NCBI GenBank assembly: GCA_003868215.1
Contig: QWDQ01000005.1
Coordinates: 310,001 to 374,000, forward strand
Direction: 5' to 3'
Source of the DNA: Pseudophaeomoniella oleicola
Lineage: Eukaryota > Ascomycota > Eurotiomycetes > Phaeomoniellales > Phaeomoniellaceae
Length of the DNA stretch: 64,000 nucleotides
The position numbers and the translations under genes are program-made. The notes below the pieces were generated by a model. That model had not been told where the DNA came from and ran no database searches. It was given only the letters and a program-made list of their open reading frames with translations. Of the stretch, positions 10,822 through 23,400 are shown piece by piece (positions within the stretch are counted from its first letter, which is position 1; every line of letters begins with the position of its first letter).

Positions 10822-13282
10822 TATAGGTCCTATTACCGAAGAGAACAACTGCTAAACGAAGGAGACTGTAGCGAGAAAGCTATGCAGTCCGATGAGGTTG
10901 CTATGATAGCTATGATGAGGTAGGCCGAGGAAGCCACCGGTAGTCGTAAGGGACGGCCCGCTGAAGTCTATGCTTAGTGAAGCAGAGAACAACAGTGCAA
11001 AGACAAGTTATTCGCAGCCGTCAACAGGCACTTACACAAACTCGGAAGTTAGGAGATCAACAAGGGTCCGAGCGAGTGTGTTCATGAACGTTTGAGTTTC
11101 AAAAGATAACAGCTACTGGAGTGGGGAGAAGACTCGATATTTGAAGTCGATTTCGTTCGCAATGTTTGGCATTGATCATGTTGAGATGCCCCTGCATGCC
11201 AACCACGATCCCGACAACTTGGAATTGAGACTCGCTATCGGCGCCACACAAAGGGAAGTGATGGACAGAGACTGTGACGCAAGAGAAGTAGCGGCATGCG
11301 AAAGAGGAAAGGGTCCAGCAATATTTCGCTTTCTAGAGCCGGGGTGGTCTTTCCGGCCTAGAACTTGAAGGCTTTCGAGCTTCGAGGCTTTCAAGGTGTC
11401 ATCGATGAACTTCATATGGTTCTAAGAACACCTGCGGGAGAATCGGCAAAGGCCATTCCTCCCTCGCCAAAAAAACCGGGCGCACTCGATATCGATTGGC
11501 TGACAGCGCAGGCATTGTGGCTGCTGAGATCATGGGAAGGATTTTGGTGGCCCTCGGGCTCACTAGCAGATCTTACTGGCATGCACAATGACACGAGGGG
11601 GCTAAATCCTTGTCGGCACTTTGCTGAAGATAATGTCATTTGTGCAGGGGTCTCAGCTTCATGTGTTAGTGACAGGCTGGTGCTTTTGCTCGGGCAGTGC
11701 CGAGAAAACGAGGCTTCATTCCTGGCGAGGCCTTGGCAAAGGAAAGCGTGTTCGCTATTGTGTCATCACACAGAAATTCCATGGGATTTAAAGAGATGGG
11801 GGGTAGCTGATCCTTCGTGATAGTTGGTCGAAATACTGTACTATGTGCTCGCCCATGACGCCTATCGGGGCTTGCACCATTTGGGGAGGACCATAGTCAG
11901 TTCAAGGGTTTACTACGTACTACGTAGTAGTATGCCTGCCTTGTCAGTGGGCCGTGTCGCCAGACCAGGGATCGTCAACGGCTTTTCTCCCGGTTGGCTT
12001 TCGCGCCTAAAAGTCTGGGTCCAGAGGACGGTCAAGCACGGCTAATGGAGATCGTCTGCGGGCGGAAACGGCGGGGGACACTTCCAAAGGCTCGTCTCGC
12101 CATATCATCAACCTTGCTGGTATCCAGAACACCAAAAGAGGTAAAAGGCATGGAGGATGGACCGGGAAGGAAGGAATTAATTATTTTGATGCATCATGTT
12201 TTGCTTTTCGAACCTGGCAACTCGCCAAGCTCCTTAGCGCCTCGGAGAGTGGCTTGGTTAAGCGTTTAATACCCTTGCAAGTCCATCGTCCTTTCAGGCA
12301 TCCTGCACGGCGCCCCAACCTGTGCGAAGGGGGAGAGGGGGTGCTGAACACGGTCCTGAAATGAGAGAAAGGAGAAAGAGAATGAGATCACAGGAAGGAT
12401 GTATGGAAGGAAGAAGAAATAATCGTTGAACGCATGTGGTCCAAAAGGGTGTGCCGACATTTGAATTATGTCATTCACGAGTGAGAAAGCATGGCTGACG
12501 CTACAATTCGGTCGGAGCTTCAGCGAAAGCACGCCCAAACTTCTCCGCGGCATCAAGCCTGCGAGGAATCGTCATCTGCAATATGAGTAATTCCATCTTT
12601 GTGGCATCCAGATGGTTGATGTTTCCGTCACAAAGATACATGGCAAGATTGCCGTCCAAGCCGTTGACCATCGGTGGCTGGGCAAGGATATGATCGTGTG
12701 CACCGTGGCTGCAATCTCAACAGGGTTATCGTGTTTGCACTCTGCAGCGAATTCCACCTATCGCTACTGTATGTAGTAAGACTAGACTGCACCAATAGCC
12801 TCCCAAATTGCCGGGTTGCATGGGCAGGACCGGGGTCTAAATAGAGCATCCTGTAGGCGATGAACGTGAGACTTCGCTTCGGGCAAGTAGTCAAGTCCGA
12901 TCAACTCCTACCAGCCAGATCCAGACCCACGGACGAGGATGCGGAGATCGAGCCTATTACTGCCCATGAGATCGTCAGGAACGCATCTCCAGAGTGCTAA
13001 CATCGACGCCGCCTCAAAACTATCGAAAATCGTCTCTCATCAAGGCTAAAAAGGTTGAGCAGAGAAGGAGTAGGAATCAGATCATTCGCTCTTCTCTACG
13101 AACCGCGAAGTGTACAAACAGGATGTCATCCGCTACCAGAGCAATTTTGCTATCATGTTGTTCTGCTCAAATCAGATCTGGCAAATCCTATGTCCTCAGA
13201 CGAGTCAACGACGCCGGCGTTCCCTACGGCGGTCACGGTCTCGCTCGGAGTTGAAGGAATACGACCAATTTCACGACGCTGC
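10822..13282. other. Long intergenic region upstream of the zinc-cluster factor
   Basis: About 2.5 kb with no frame I can assign. The longest plus-strand frame (11365-11820) has no recognisable domain and no intron logic. It holds the 5' flank of the transcription factor and the 3' flank of the CYT-4-like gene. A TACTACGTAC-TACGTAGTAG palindromic tract is at 11911-11930. A long promoter region is common for fungal regulators. Confidence 0.5.
11911..11930. repeat. Palindromic TACTACGTA tract
   Basis: A 20-bp tract made of two overlapping TACTACGTA units, one of several closely similar palindromes between genes in this window (compare 42832-42847 and 52158-52169). Confidence 0.7.
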
Positions 13283-16200
13283 TTACTCAAGAGTTTCTGG
13301 GGGCCCAACAGCCATGACGATGATATCTGACGATATGTTTGGGTCGATTTTGAGCAATTTCGCCGGAACCACGCTGTCGACTGCTCCCTGGGTTTCAAAC
13401 TTCTCCGGTGACTCTTGAAGGAGGCATTTAACGCCGAAGTCCAATATAACTCCCTTGTGTCTATTCTCTCTGGGTCCCTTTGTCTGTCCGGAGCCGCCAG
13501 CGATCAGTCGAACTTTGACGACCTCTGGCAATGGGGCCTCCTTGAAGTAGAAGGCGCGGAAAATAGCGTGAAGCTTCCAATGAAAGGCGTCGGTCGTAGA
13601 CAGCTTCTTTAAGTGGTATTCACGTCCCACGACGCTTTGTAAATATTGGTCAATGTCACCAGGTGTGAATGGAAGGGGTTCAGCGTCTTTCTCCTTGCTC
13701 GCAGTTGAAGCAGCTTCTGACTCACGCCGTATTTGAGCATTGATCTGCCAGTGGGACATAAGATCGCCATGGCGACGGAGAGGACTTGTCACTCTGGCGT
13801 ACTGATCGACTCCAACATTGTGATGAAACAATGGTCTCGAAGAAGATATCGCCGAAGGCCAGTTCGGCGCGGACAGATCCTTTACCCCGACAGTTCGAAA
13901 CCATTCCAGTAATCTGGATATAGGCCAGTCCCTCGTGGGCTTCGTGCCGTTGTAAATGATAGGTAGATCTCTCTGCTTGCACCACAAAGCCGCGGCCTCT
14001 CCAGCCACCTGCATCACCTCCGCGACGAGATTATAATTGACAAGCTCTTCTGCAGAGTACAACCAGTAGTCCTTTGGCGGTTCAGGCGATACCTGAGAGA
14101 TCAAGCTGATTGTAGGATCACCGCGTAGGTGGCGGCTCTGGGAGAAGTCGAGCCTTCTGTATGTTGCATTGTGAACGACAACGGCGAAAGACTTGTCAGC
14201 TTCGATCCCACCTCGGGCTGGGAGGTAATCAGGATGTGATCGCTTGCGATCCAGATGTCTCGCAACAGTATCTCGGACTAAGAGAAGTTCTCGCAGATGC
14301 ACTTTCCAGCCATCGCCACCAACTTCAGTCACTGCAGCAACGGGTTTCCCAACTTCGATCATGTTATGAGTCTGACGCTGACTACGAGAGGACAAGTGGC
14401 CCTGTAATTGATCGGGTGTCAACTTCACGATATTGCGCACAATGGTTGGCCTGATTTGGACATCTATGAGAGAGCCGTCATCCGAAAGCAAGGCGCTGAT
14501 GGTCATGGCTGGCCGATTCGGAGCTAAACTGCAGCGGTCTAGAAGGGCAGGAGCCGGTAACATCTTGATGTGGTGCTCTACCGTATAGGTTGTCGATAGT
14601 GCTCTCCTCGCGTGCTGCGCGACAGGAGAGTCGCAGTCAATGATCGATGTAGGGTCAGCCACATGCACATGTAGCCATTTGAGATCCGAACCAGGTACTG
14701 GCTCGATTGAGAATCCATCGTCAACTTCCGAGGTTTCCACAGAATCGACGCAGAAGACTGGAAGATTACCGAGGTCCTTACGTAAGTGTGCCATCTTGTC
14801 AGGACTTTGTTTTATCAGCTCTTGATAGTCCGAGGTGAGGCATTGGCGGTAGAGATCATCCATGATGAGATCACTGCCCGTATCTGATAGAGGTAGAGCC
14901 CAACTTCTCAATCGAGGGTTTGTCCAAGGCGAGAGCACTCCGATCTCCTGCAATAACAGATATCCGGCACCAATGTCGAGGTCCATATTAGGGTAGGCGC
15001 CTACAGCGCGAACTATTAGCGCACCGACAGAACAGAGAACAGGATCCGATTGTGCTGGTATCTCAGCGTACACCGAGTATAATACTACGATGATCATCTG
15101 ATCGTTCTCTCCAAAAGTCTCACCAAGTTCCTCTACAATACCATTGGAGGGTGGGTCGATACTCGGTCCCAAGGAGCTCAGTGTTGTTGGTCTGCGCATC
15201 CCTCTACTCTTCAAGATCAGTCTGCGTGCCTTTTCAATAAAACTGTACAAAGGATTAGTAATAAAGTCACGGGACTTTGAAGCTTGAGACGCTCTTGCGG
15301 CTGCTTCCTGATATTGCCTTGTCCATTTGATGACCTGATAGAATTTTTCGACATCTTTCCTCGGCCTGATACCATAGAGAGTTTGCGAATCACGATTAGA
15401 TTTCCAACCCTTGATGCCGATTGACGCCCAGAGCGCGTTGTGTATTGAGAACCGTTGAGGCGCCTGAAGTTCATACCATGAGCAGCTCAAAGCCTCTTCG
15501 CACAATTGCTCCATCGTCAAAATTCGTCGATGATCTGGGTCCGCAAGTGTTTCGTAAATTTTATCCATAGCTTCCCGATGGTCGTGGTAAAATCTTAAAG
15601 ATTCCCGGCTAAAACTTGACAAGATATTAAATATTGGCCGTGCTATCGCACGCGGCACTGTGCCAGTGAGGCTGTCCTCAGCTTCAACAGTCTCTTGAGG
15701 CATGTAAGGCAGTAGCGGTTGCAGAAGTTTAGGGTCAATGATACCACGAGCAACTTCGCCAGCTGGCCCTTTGGTGGTCAAGCTAACGGTCCAATTACCT
15801 GAGAGGGTGTAGTAGAGGTTCTGGCCACTGAAGGTCCGGATAAAGACTGCCACATAATCATGCTCGGATGCTGAACGGCTGGAGGAAATTAGCATGCGCC
15901 ATAGTGTAGCTGCAAATTGACCTTACTTTGGTAAGCAGACGATATCACCAGGCTCGAGCTCAACTCTACCGCCGCTATATTGTGGGATAACATGCTCTTC
16001 GAAAGATAAGTCCTGTTGATATTGAGTGCTGCCATCCTCCTCTAGCATGTCGTGATAGCTGATAGTGTCCGAATACCTCCAGTCCCGGTCGAGGGATGTG
16101 TCACTGCTGGAAAAGAACGGCAAGGCATTTGCCCCTAATTCTTCTAATGCGGCTGCTTCTGCAGCCTTTGTTTCCCGTTCCCAAGACCTTAATTGTTCTC

Positions 16201-16625
16201 GTATTTTCGAAGTGGACAGGTTGTCTTTCGCCTGACGTTGAGGGTAATCCGCGATCGAAGGGAAATCCGAATTCGAGACATCTTGCCCATAAAGGATGGG
16301 TCTAGCTGCACCGGCTGACGTTGACTGTCGTGCATCAGTCATTATAGCCTAGAAGAACGTCGCCACTCCTTACCTGTGACAGGAATTCTGTGTCCACCGC
16401 CGATCGACGTCTATTGGCCTGTGTATGTTGTAACCTCCTTTGGTCAATCTTCGCTATACGGCGAAGGTTTCCAGTATTCCTGGCACCCTCAGACCACTCG
16501 AAGGGGAGCCGAGCTCCCAATATTCGTAGACACCGCCGACATATATATGTTGACGGGGGTAATGATTGAGTAAAAACACACGATGTAAATAACGGCCTCG
16601 CTGAAGAAGACGAGACAGAATTCAT
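13283..16625 (-). CDS. cyt-4: Mitochondrial 3'-5' exoribonuclease of the RNase II family (CYT-4/DSS1-like)
   Basis: Likely the RNase of the mitochondrial RNA-degrading complex, acting in RNA turnover and intron processing, as Neurospora CYT-4 and yeast Dss1 do. Inferred exons on the minus strand: 16625-16374, 16324-15927, 15878-13283, giving 1081 aa, close to CYT-4. The start MNSVSSSSARPLF opens a Ser/Arg-rich, acid-poor presequence fitting mitochondrial import. The RNB domain covers roughly residues 590-930: VDSVETSEVDDGFSIE contains the catalytic acidic cluster (D595, E601, D603, D604), followed by the HVADPTSIID motif and, later, a YARVTSPLRRHGDL motif. One RNase II aspartate is glutamate here (E601), which from memory is usual in the DSS1/CYT-4 branch. 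It is divergent from the MoaD-type gene, with 292 bp between the starts. Confidence 0.88.
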
Positions 16626-16917
16626 CACGCAATGAAGTTCTCGTACGCTGTACGAAGCATGAGATTTGCTGGTTCTTCGCGGTGACTTCGAGACTTGTCG
16701 CCGCATCATGTCTGGACTTTTTATATGGGTCCCGGTTATAATTAACCTCCGCGGATGGTCTCGCCTCGCCTCCGCCTTCCTCAGTTATTGTACTGTAATT
16801 ACCAGGCAGAGAAAGTATCGTTGACAAGTCGACCATTTCATATAGGTACCTTGCTTTCACACGAGATACAACGATACTGTCACGAGTTTCCCTATCTAGC
16901 ATCTTCATTCACGAGGT
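16626..16917. promoter_or_regulatory. Shared divergent promoter region (CYT-4-like / MoaD-type)
   Basis: Only 292 bp separate the two start codons, so both promoters must lie here or overlap the opposite leader. I see no motif that fixes a specific regulator. Confidence 0.55.
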
Positions 16918-17205
16918 ATGACATCTAATGGGACTTTTCAGCTTCTGTACTTCGCTTCGGCGTCGTCATACACGGGTCAGGAGTCTGAGACATTCCGAGC
17001 TCCGTTTGCACTGAAGGATCTCTATCCTCTTCTTGAATCACGTTACCCGGGAATCAGGGACAAGATCCTGGGGAGCTGTGCTATAACGATCAACTTGGAG
17101 TATGTGGATATGGAAGATGGCAGCAAGGACGCAGAGGGCAAGCAGGGGATCGTCATTCAACCGAACGATGAAGTTGCCATAATACCACCTGTGAGCAGTG
17201 GCTGA
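16918..17205 (+). CDS. cnxG: Molybdopterin synthase sulfur-carrier subunit (MoaD/MOCS2A/CnxG type)
   Basis: Small ubiquitin-fold sulfur carrier of molybdopterin synthase; its thiocarboxylated C terminus supplies sulfur for converting precursor Z to molybdopterin, needed by nitrate reductase and other Mo enzymes. Single exon, 95 aa, slightly longer than bacterial MoaD. Seen directly: LLYFASASSYTGQESE at the N terminus (the MoaD first strand is typically LYFA-like), the LYPLLESRYPGI helix, and the C-terminal motif NDEVAIIPPVSSG, matching the family's DEVAIIPPVSGG-type ending except that it ends Ser-Gly rather than Gly-Gly. The terminal Gly that carries the thiocarboxylate is present. The catalytic partner (MoaE/CnxH) is not in this window. 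Confidence 0.85.
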   Translation: MTSNGTFQLLYFASASSYTGQESETFRAPFALKDLYPLLESRYPGIRDKILGSCAITINLEYVDMEDGSKDAEGKQGIVIQPNDEVAIIPPVSSG

Positions 17206-18191
17206 ATGTTACTGTCCTTCACGATTGTGTTTCCTCAGCATACCATGCATCTGGACAATTGGATCTGTCCTGGATATTGATGCTACAACACAACAGTAAT
17301 TGGCCGGGGGTATATCACTGTGTTCGGGTGAATATCGGCCACTTGTCCGTTGCCAGCATTCATCTATTCCAGCTTCGATGAACGACCTGAAGCGCTGAAC
17401 ATCGTTCAGCTCTATTGGCCATGTCAGAAAATAGCACGAGGCGGAGATTGGCATACTACTTTGAGATGTGAACGACAGATCTCGTGGTAAATGGCAGGAC
17501 CATCAACAAGGCGAGGGAACAAGAGCATCGAGGCCGATTAGTATGTCAAAACTTGGTCACGGTATGGGATGAGGCAACTCCTTGCAATGTTGCAAGCATG
17601 TCACACAAGTGGCCGAAGTTCTTTTAAGGACGAGGTGGAACGAGAAGAGGTTGACATGACATGTATTGAGCTATTTATCATATAAACTATCTTTTGAACC
17701 AGGATAGTTATCAACCTCCGGATTTATGTTGCTTCTCCCCGGATCAGGTATCGTCTACCTGACCTTCCTAAGCTCTCCTCACCGCTCATCCACGCTTCGG
17801 ATGCTAGGGACTCCTATGCTGGTGTAAAGGAGCTTAGCCTTGTCATGGTTGGAGGACGTCTTCCACATTTGCAATGGCTTGCCGAATCGCTTTGCGGGCC
17901 ATGATTGTCAATGGTGAATAAACACCAGAGATATTGGCCATTGTCAGGTTGGGCTCAAGGTACTCTGTCAGCCGACCGTGTCTCGGCAAGACCTTATTCG
18001 GACTCAGGGATACCGGACCCCTTCATCTCAACTTCGGCCAGCCTTGGACATCGTCAGTCCGAACGAGGGTACATTGCGACCCTGGAATTAGTGCAAAAAG
18101 AGTGTGCGATAACCGTAAATAAGATAGGTTGTAGAGCAACGACTCAGCAACAACGAATAAGCAATAAAACTTTTTTTTGTTTTCCACAAAT
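17206..18191. other. Intergenic, nothing assigned
   Basis: About 1 kb between convergent genes. No frame shows domain-like composition. It should contain the 3' ends of the MoaD-type and glycogen-binding-module genes. Confidence 0.5.
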
Positions 18192-19019
18192 TTACTTCCT
18201 TCCGCGTGAAGACTTTGCGCTGCTCTTTGCGCTGCTCTTTGCTGGGGCTCGGACAGGAGCGCGAGCCGGGGCTTTCTTGGAGACAACTTCTTCATCACCA
18301 GAGCTCGCATCGGAATCACTTGAGCAACCTTCAGAATCCACGTAGCCACATCGAGCACCGCCACAGTCAATCTTGACACGGTTGCCGCTTCGGGTGATGC
18401 CGTAACGCTCACACGTGCATGAGCGGTCTGACATGCTGGACAAGCTCGAGGGACTGGAGCGATCAGATCCACATTCTGACGATGACGGAGAAGACGAAAA
18501 ACTCGAGGCTGATGATGGCGAAGAGTCGCGGTAACCGCGGAGGTAGGTCGACTCAAGTTTGTTGGCAAGCTCATCAACGTCCTCTGGTTCGTCTTCGTAG
18601 TCAGCTTCGCGGATTTGGCGGGATGCGTAAGCCTTGGTTGGACGGGGGTGTTGAATTTTGCCGGGTGAGAGGGCACGGCCCTGGGCCAGCTTTTGCGAAT
18701 TGCTCTTGTCAGCCTTGCCGCCTGGAACATCGAGGATGTTCAGCTTGCGACCAGTGGTTGGCTCAGTGGTGAATTCCTTGGCTGGGTCATGGGAGACGTG
18801 GTAGCCATCGACGATGTAGTAGTACCAGTATCGTTGACCGAGTTTGAGAGTGGCACCTTGGAATCGAAACGTGCCTTTCCAGGAGCCAGGCTTGGACGCC
18901 GAAGCATCCTTGGAAAGTGGTAGCTGGTTCTTGTAGCCGTCCCACGAACCCAGCATATGTACAGTCTGGACGTTGGTGGATGTGCGGAGCGAGAACGAAA
19001 GCTGAACTGCGGTGGCCAT
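18192..19019 (-). CDS. Small protein with an AMPK-beta/CBM48-type glycogen-binding module
   Basis: Function unknown; the N-terminal module suggests alpha-glucan binding. Single exon, 275 aa from the ATG at 19019 (MATAVQLSFSLRTS); an upstream in-frame extension to 19097 is less likely because it has no family features. Residues about 5-100 form an E-set/CBM48-like domain: VHMLGSWDGY, GSWKGTFRFQG, YWYYYIVDGYHVSHDP and a final NILDVPGG, with the Trp and Tyr residues such modules use to contact glucan. A Ser-rich low-complexity linker follows, then a compact Cys motif (CTCERYGITRSG, then IDCGGARCGY; spacing CxC-x15-C-x4-C). The end is a basic tail with AKSS repeats finishing SSRGRK. No catalytic domain is present. 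The Cys motif could bind a metal, but that is inference. Confidence 0.8.
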   Translation of the reverse strand: MATAVQLSFSLRTSTNVQTVHMLGSWDGYKNQLPLSKDASASKPGSWKGTFRFQGATLKLGQRYWYYYIVDGYHVSHDPAKEFTTEPTTGRKLNILDVPGGKADKSNSQKLAQGRALSPGKIQHPRPTKAYASRQIREADYEDEPEDVDELANKLESTYLRGYRDSSPSSASSFSSSPSSSECGSDRSSPSSLSSMSDRSCTCERYGITRSGNRVKIDCGGARCGYVDSEGCSSDSDASSGDEEVVSKKAPARAPVRAPAKSSAKSSAKSSRGRK

Positions 19020-20478
19020 TGTGGTGTATTTTGTGATTGATATTAACGATTTTAAAAAGATGGTATTAAAGTAGGGTGAATTGGATGAATTGGACAAGTC
19101 TTTGCGGGAGCTATTACAAGAACTTCAACGACCGGCGAAGAAGAACCTGGGGATGAAGAATTTCTGAAGAATTATCGGCGAAGAACTGATCGTGTCTAGG
19201 AGCACAGCTCTTTTGACAACGAGAGGTAAATATTATTTCAATTAAGAGACACGAGAGATAAACAATACTCGAAAATGCACCAGGCACTTCGCAGATAAAA
19301 CTTCAAATGAATAGCCCCGAAGGAAAACAAAGGACAAAAGCTTGCTGGAGAAAAGAAAGAGAAAACGAAACAGCAAAAGAGGAGGAGAAGAGGCACAGTC
19401 TTATGCTGAAGGCCATGATTACGGTCGGAGATAGCAAGGTGGTGGTCATCTGTCGATAGAGCCAATCGAGAGCAGCGATGGTTGTCCTACTGTGCTATCA
19501 ACAAGATCAGTGCACAAGTGATGATCAAGCTGATAAGCCAATGCATGCAGCTATCCCGGCTTGAGCGCTTCGAGAGGCTTGCTGAGAGGGAGCATGGATT
19601 GTTGTGTGGGTGAAGTGAAGAAGAGGGGAAATCGTTGAGGTGGGAAACCGAACTATTTGCATCGGTGAACGGACTGGCGGTTGGAACGATGCGATGATTG
19701 GACCGATGTCGTTATCACTCTGCCAATCATCCCCCGTCGACCCTTCTTGGATGCTATTCTTGTCAATGACCTACGGCGAGATATTTAGTCAAGGCACACT
19801 AGAACATCTGACCTATCATCCAAGAATCCAAATATGCGGAGTGACTTGCTGGGACATCTAATTACCTCGTATGCCGGACATATTGTAAGTTACAGCAACG
19901 CTGCCCATACCCGTTATGGCCCGGCCCACGCAAACGATGATCCTTGGTGTTGGCGGTTACAGGCTGCAGCTTGTTAGTTGCGGTCAAGATAGGTGACACG
20001 GTTCCAAGGCTCCAAGGCAGATGATCTACCGTTCAGCTACTGCGCGAATTGCTGCTCCAGCATAGTTCAGCAGCCCATCATGAGGCGACAAGTCCAGTGC
20101 TGAGCTGCCAGGGCTATCCTGTACTTGCCGAGATTCAGCCCTTTTGAGAACGTAATATCATCCAACGACATCATTGAATTGTTCGCTCCGGCCCTCTCGG
20201 CGGAGTGTGATATCTCATTCACAATGCATCTCATTAGCGCCGTCGAGAAGTAATACCAAATCCATTAAGATGCGTTGTCAAGGCCAATGTAGCCGGAATG
20301 GTAGATAAATAGTATACAAATCTTGCATGTAAAGTTCTTTTCTCCGCGAATGACACTTGCAGCCTGCACATGAAGCCATGCCATATCAACGCCCACCCAT
20401 GCTGCTCCCTACAACGCCTAATGCAGAGGAAACGGCCATTTTGACTTGCCACCATGATCTCGTGCTCTATCCGGCCCG
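19020..20478. other. Intergenic, nothing assigned
   Basis: About 1.46 kb between the CBM48-like gene's 5' end and the 3' end of RPB2. The part near 19.0-19.6 kb should be promoter and leader. No coding frame is supported. Confidence 0.5.
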
Positions 20479-23400
20479 TCAGTTGCGCCCTTCTTCCCAA
20501 TCCCGGTGACCAGAAGTGAACATTCTGGCGGCAATATTCATCGACGCCAATTCTTGGAAAAGCAATTTAGCTGCATAGGGAATATGGACTTGAGAGATCT
20601 TGTTTTTGTTCTGGCAAGCTCGACACTCGAAGGTGTTCTTTTTGAGTTTTCTGTATACCGGGTCAGTAATGCATCGTTGGAATGGAAATACCCCACTTAC
20701 GCAACTGGAGTCATCAAGCCACAGATGTCGCAAATATGCACCCGGAACGGGTCAGAAACATCGAAAAGCCTCTCTTTGAGGAACGAGCTGGCGCCGTGGG
20801 CGATCATGCAGTCCCGCTCCATTTCTCCGAAACGGAGACCACCGTCTCGAGCACGACCTTCGACAGGCTGTCTTGTAAGGATTTGAGTTGGGCCCCGAGC
20901 ACGGGAGTGGATCTTATCGTCCACCATGTGTCTCAACCGTTGATAGTATGTAGGACCGAGGAAAACCTGTGCCATTAGCTTTCGGCCTGTATGGCCATTG
21001 TACATGACCTCGAATCCACGAGAATGATATCCGAGTGATCGTAGCGATGCCGAAATATTGGTAACCGTGACCTGTGAGAATGGCGTAGCGTCACCTTCGA
21101 AGCCCCGCAGCGTAGCGACTTTACTGAGCTGACACTCAATTAAATGAGCAATGGTCATACGAGATGGAATGGCATGAGGATTGACAATCAGATCTGGCAC
21201 AACACCCTCGCGAGTGAAAGGCATGTCCTCCTGACGATATGTCACACCGATTGTACCTTTCTGTCCGTGACGAGATGCGAACTTATCGCCGACTTGAGGT
21301 ACTTTGGTAGTTCGAACTCTGACCTTCGCGAACCGCGTACCTTCACCAGTAGTTGTCATCATCACTTGGTCAACGATACCGTTCTCCGTGCTTCTCAAGG
21401 GTGTTGAGACATCACGCTTGATGTGCTGCTTTGTCCTCTGGCCGAGCTCTTCAGCATCGGGTGCCATCGGCGCGGTCTTACCCATGATAATGTCGTCACC
21501 AGAGACACGTACACCGGGTGCGACGATACCGTCGTCATCGATCTTATCGTACGTGCTGTTGTTTTTGATACGGAGAGTATCTGCTCTGCTAGGTCGCTCG
21601 AACATCTCCACGACGGAATGGCCAATCATTTTCTCCTGGTCTTGATATGTCCGGTAGTAGAGACTTCGGAAGAGACCCCTGTCGATACTGCTCTGATTCA
21701 TGATGACCGAATCTTCTTGATTGTAGCCAGAGTAACAGGAAATCGCCACAATAGCATTTTGACCAGCAGGTAGTTCTCGGAACTTGAGATACTCCATTGA
21801 TGCAGTTGTAGCCAGAGGTTTCTGCGGATAATATAGTATATTGGCCATCGTTTCCATACGCTGGTCAAAGTTCGTGAGAAAGATGCCCATAGCTTGCTTC
21901 CCCATAGCGGACTGATATGTATTACGGGGTGATTGATTGTGATCTGGGAAAGGAATGATACTGGCACAGATACCTAGAATCATACTGGGATGAATTTCAC
22001 AATGCGTGTAAGTATGACTGCTTGGATTCAGCAAAGGTTCGACCCGATGAAGAGGGTCGTCTGATGGCTCGATGGTCCAACCTTGCTGTACTTCTAGCGA
22101 AGTCTGAAGGTCCATGGGCGTCATAGCGATCATAGCGGTCTCCTCTTCCTCGGCATCGAGATACTCAATCACGCCTTCAGCCAAGAGCTGGTGCCAACCG
22201 AAGTACGGTTCCGGCCATTCTTCCTCGGGTGGTGCATCTGGATCGCTCTTGAGAGCCCGCGTGTTGTCGAGCCTGCGAAGGTGATCTTTCGTGAGCACAA
22301 GGTGGCCATTCATATTACTTGCAGGATCATTTTCAACGATAAATAGGGGACGAATGAGTCTTCCGGCGTCCATGTTGATTCTGAACTCCTTGTCCCGAAT
22401 ATCCCAGACCAAGCTTGTCTGCCAATCAATCCAACCTTTCCGTCGTAGGGATCGGAAATTATCGACCAGAGACTTTGGATCTTCTTTGATAACAGCAAAC
22501 CACACGCCGTTCAGGAAAATCTTCGTTGCCATAGGAGAGAGCCGTGGCTCCCAGTCCTCAAGCGGCTCCACATTTTTCTCCATGATGTACTCCAGGACAG
22601 GTTGAGATTCACTCGCATTCGTAACCGTACTCATGAGTGCAAGGTTCTTCACTAGACCACAAGCCTGTCCTTCAGGGGTTTCTGCTGGGCAGATATAACC
22701 CCAATGTGTGTTGTGCAATTGGCGGGGTTTTGCGATCTTCCCATCACGCCCGATTGGTGCATTCGTCCTCCGCAAATGTGAAAGCGTCGACGAGAAGGTG
22801 TAACGACTGAGCACTTGAGAAACGCCAGCTTTGGCCTTCTGGACTTTCTTCTGATCACCCCAGTTTCCTGTCGCAAGCGAATACTTCAGACCATTGGTAA
22901 CGATGTTCGACTTGAGACCAACTTTCAACGTAATGTCCCGATCCGCTTCAACTTGTCTTTGCATGTATCGGAACAGATCCTTAGTGACCTTCTGGAACTG
23001 CACGCGGAAGAGGTTGGCCATCAAAGGTCCGGCAAGATCGAGACGCTTCTTGCCCATGTGGTCACGATCATCTGGCTCAGTACGACCAAGAGCGCATTTG
23101 AGCATTCTGTGGATCATGTAACCAAGGAAATAAGCCTTTCTGAGTTCATTTGATTCGAGGGCAGATTGACCAATGTGCGGCAAGAGCTCCTTTTGAAGGA
23201 TGTCCAAGGCATGTCTTCGACGCTCCTCGCCTTTGAGATTGGGGTTCTGACCACGCCTACCAATGTAATCGAGGGCTACTTGTTGGCTCTGAATGAGCGA
23301 GCCTTCTTGGATCGACCCCATCAAAAGCTCCATCATATCTTTGTCGTTTTGATCAAAGCTGATCTTTTCCAAGATTTCATGATCTGAGATGACGCCGAGG

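Noticed and set aside
11365-11820. 151-codon plus-strand frame in the long spacer
   Set aside because: Biased, cysteine- and tryptophan-scattered translation without family similarity or a plausible context.
16349-16373. A 25-nt intron at the first junction of the CYT-4-like gene
   Set aside because: Too short for splicing; the 49-nt alternative ending at 16325 keeps phase and joins the frame cleanly.
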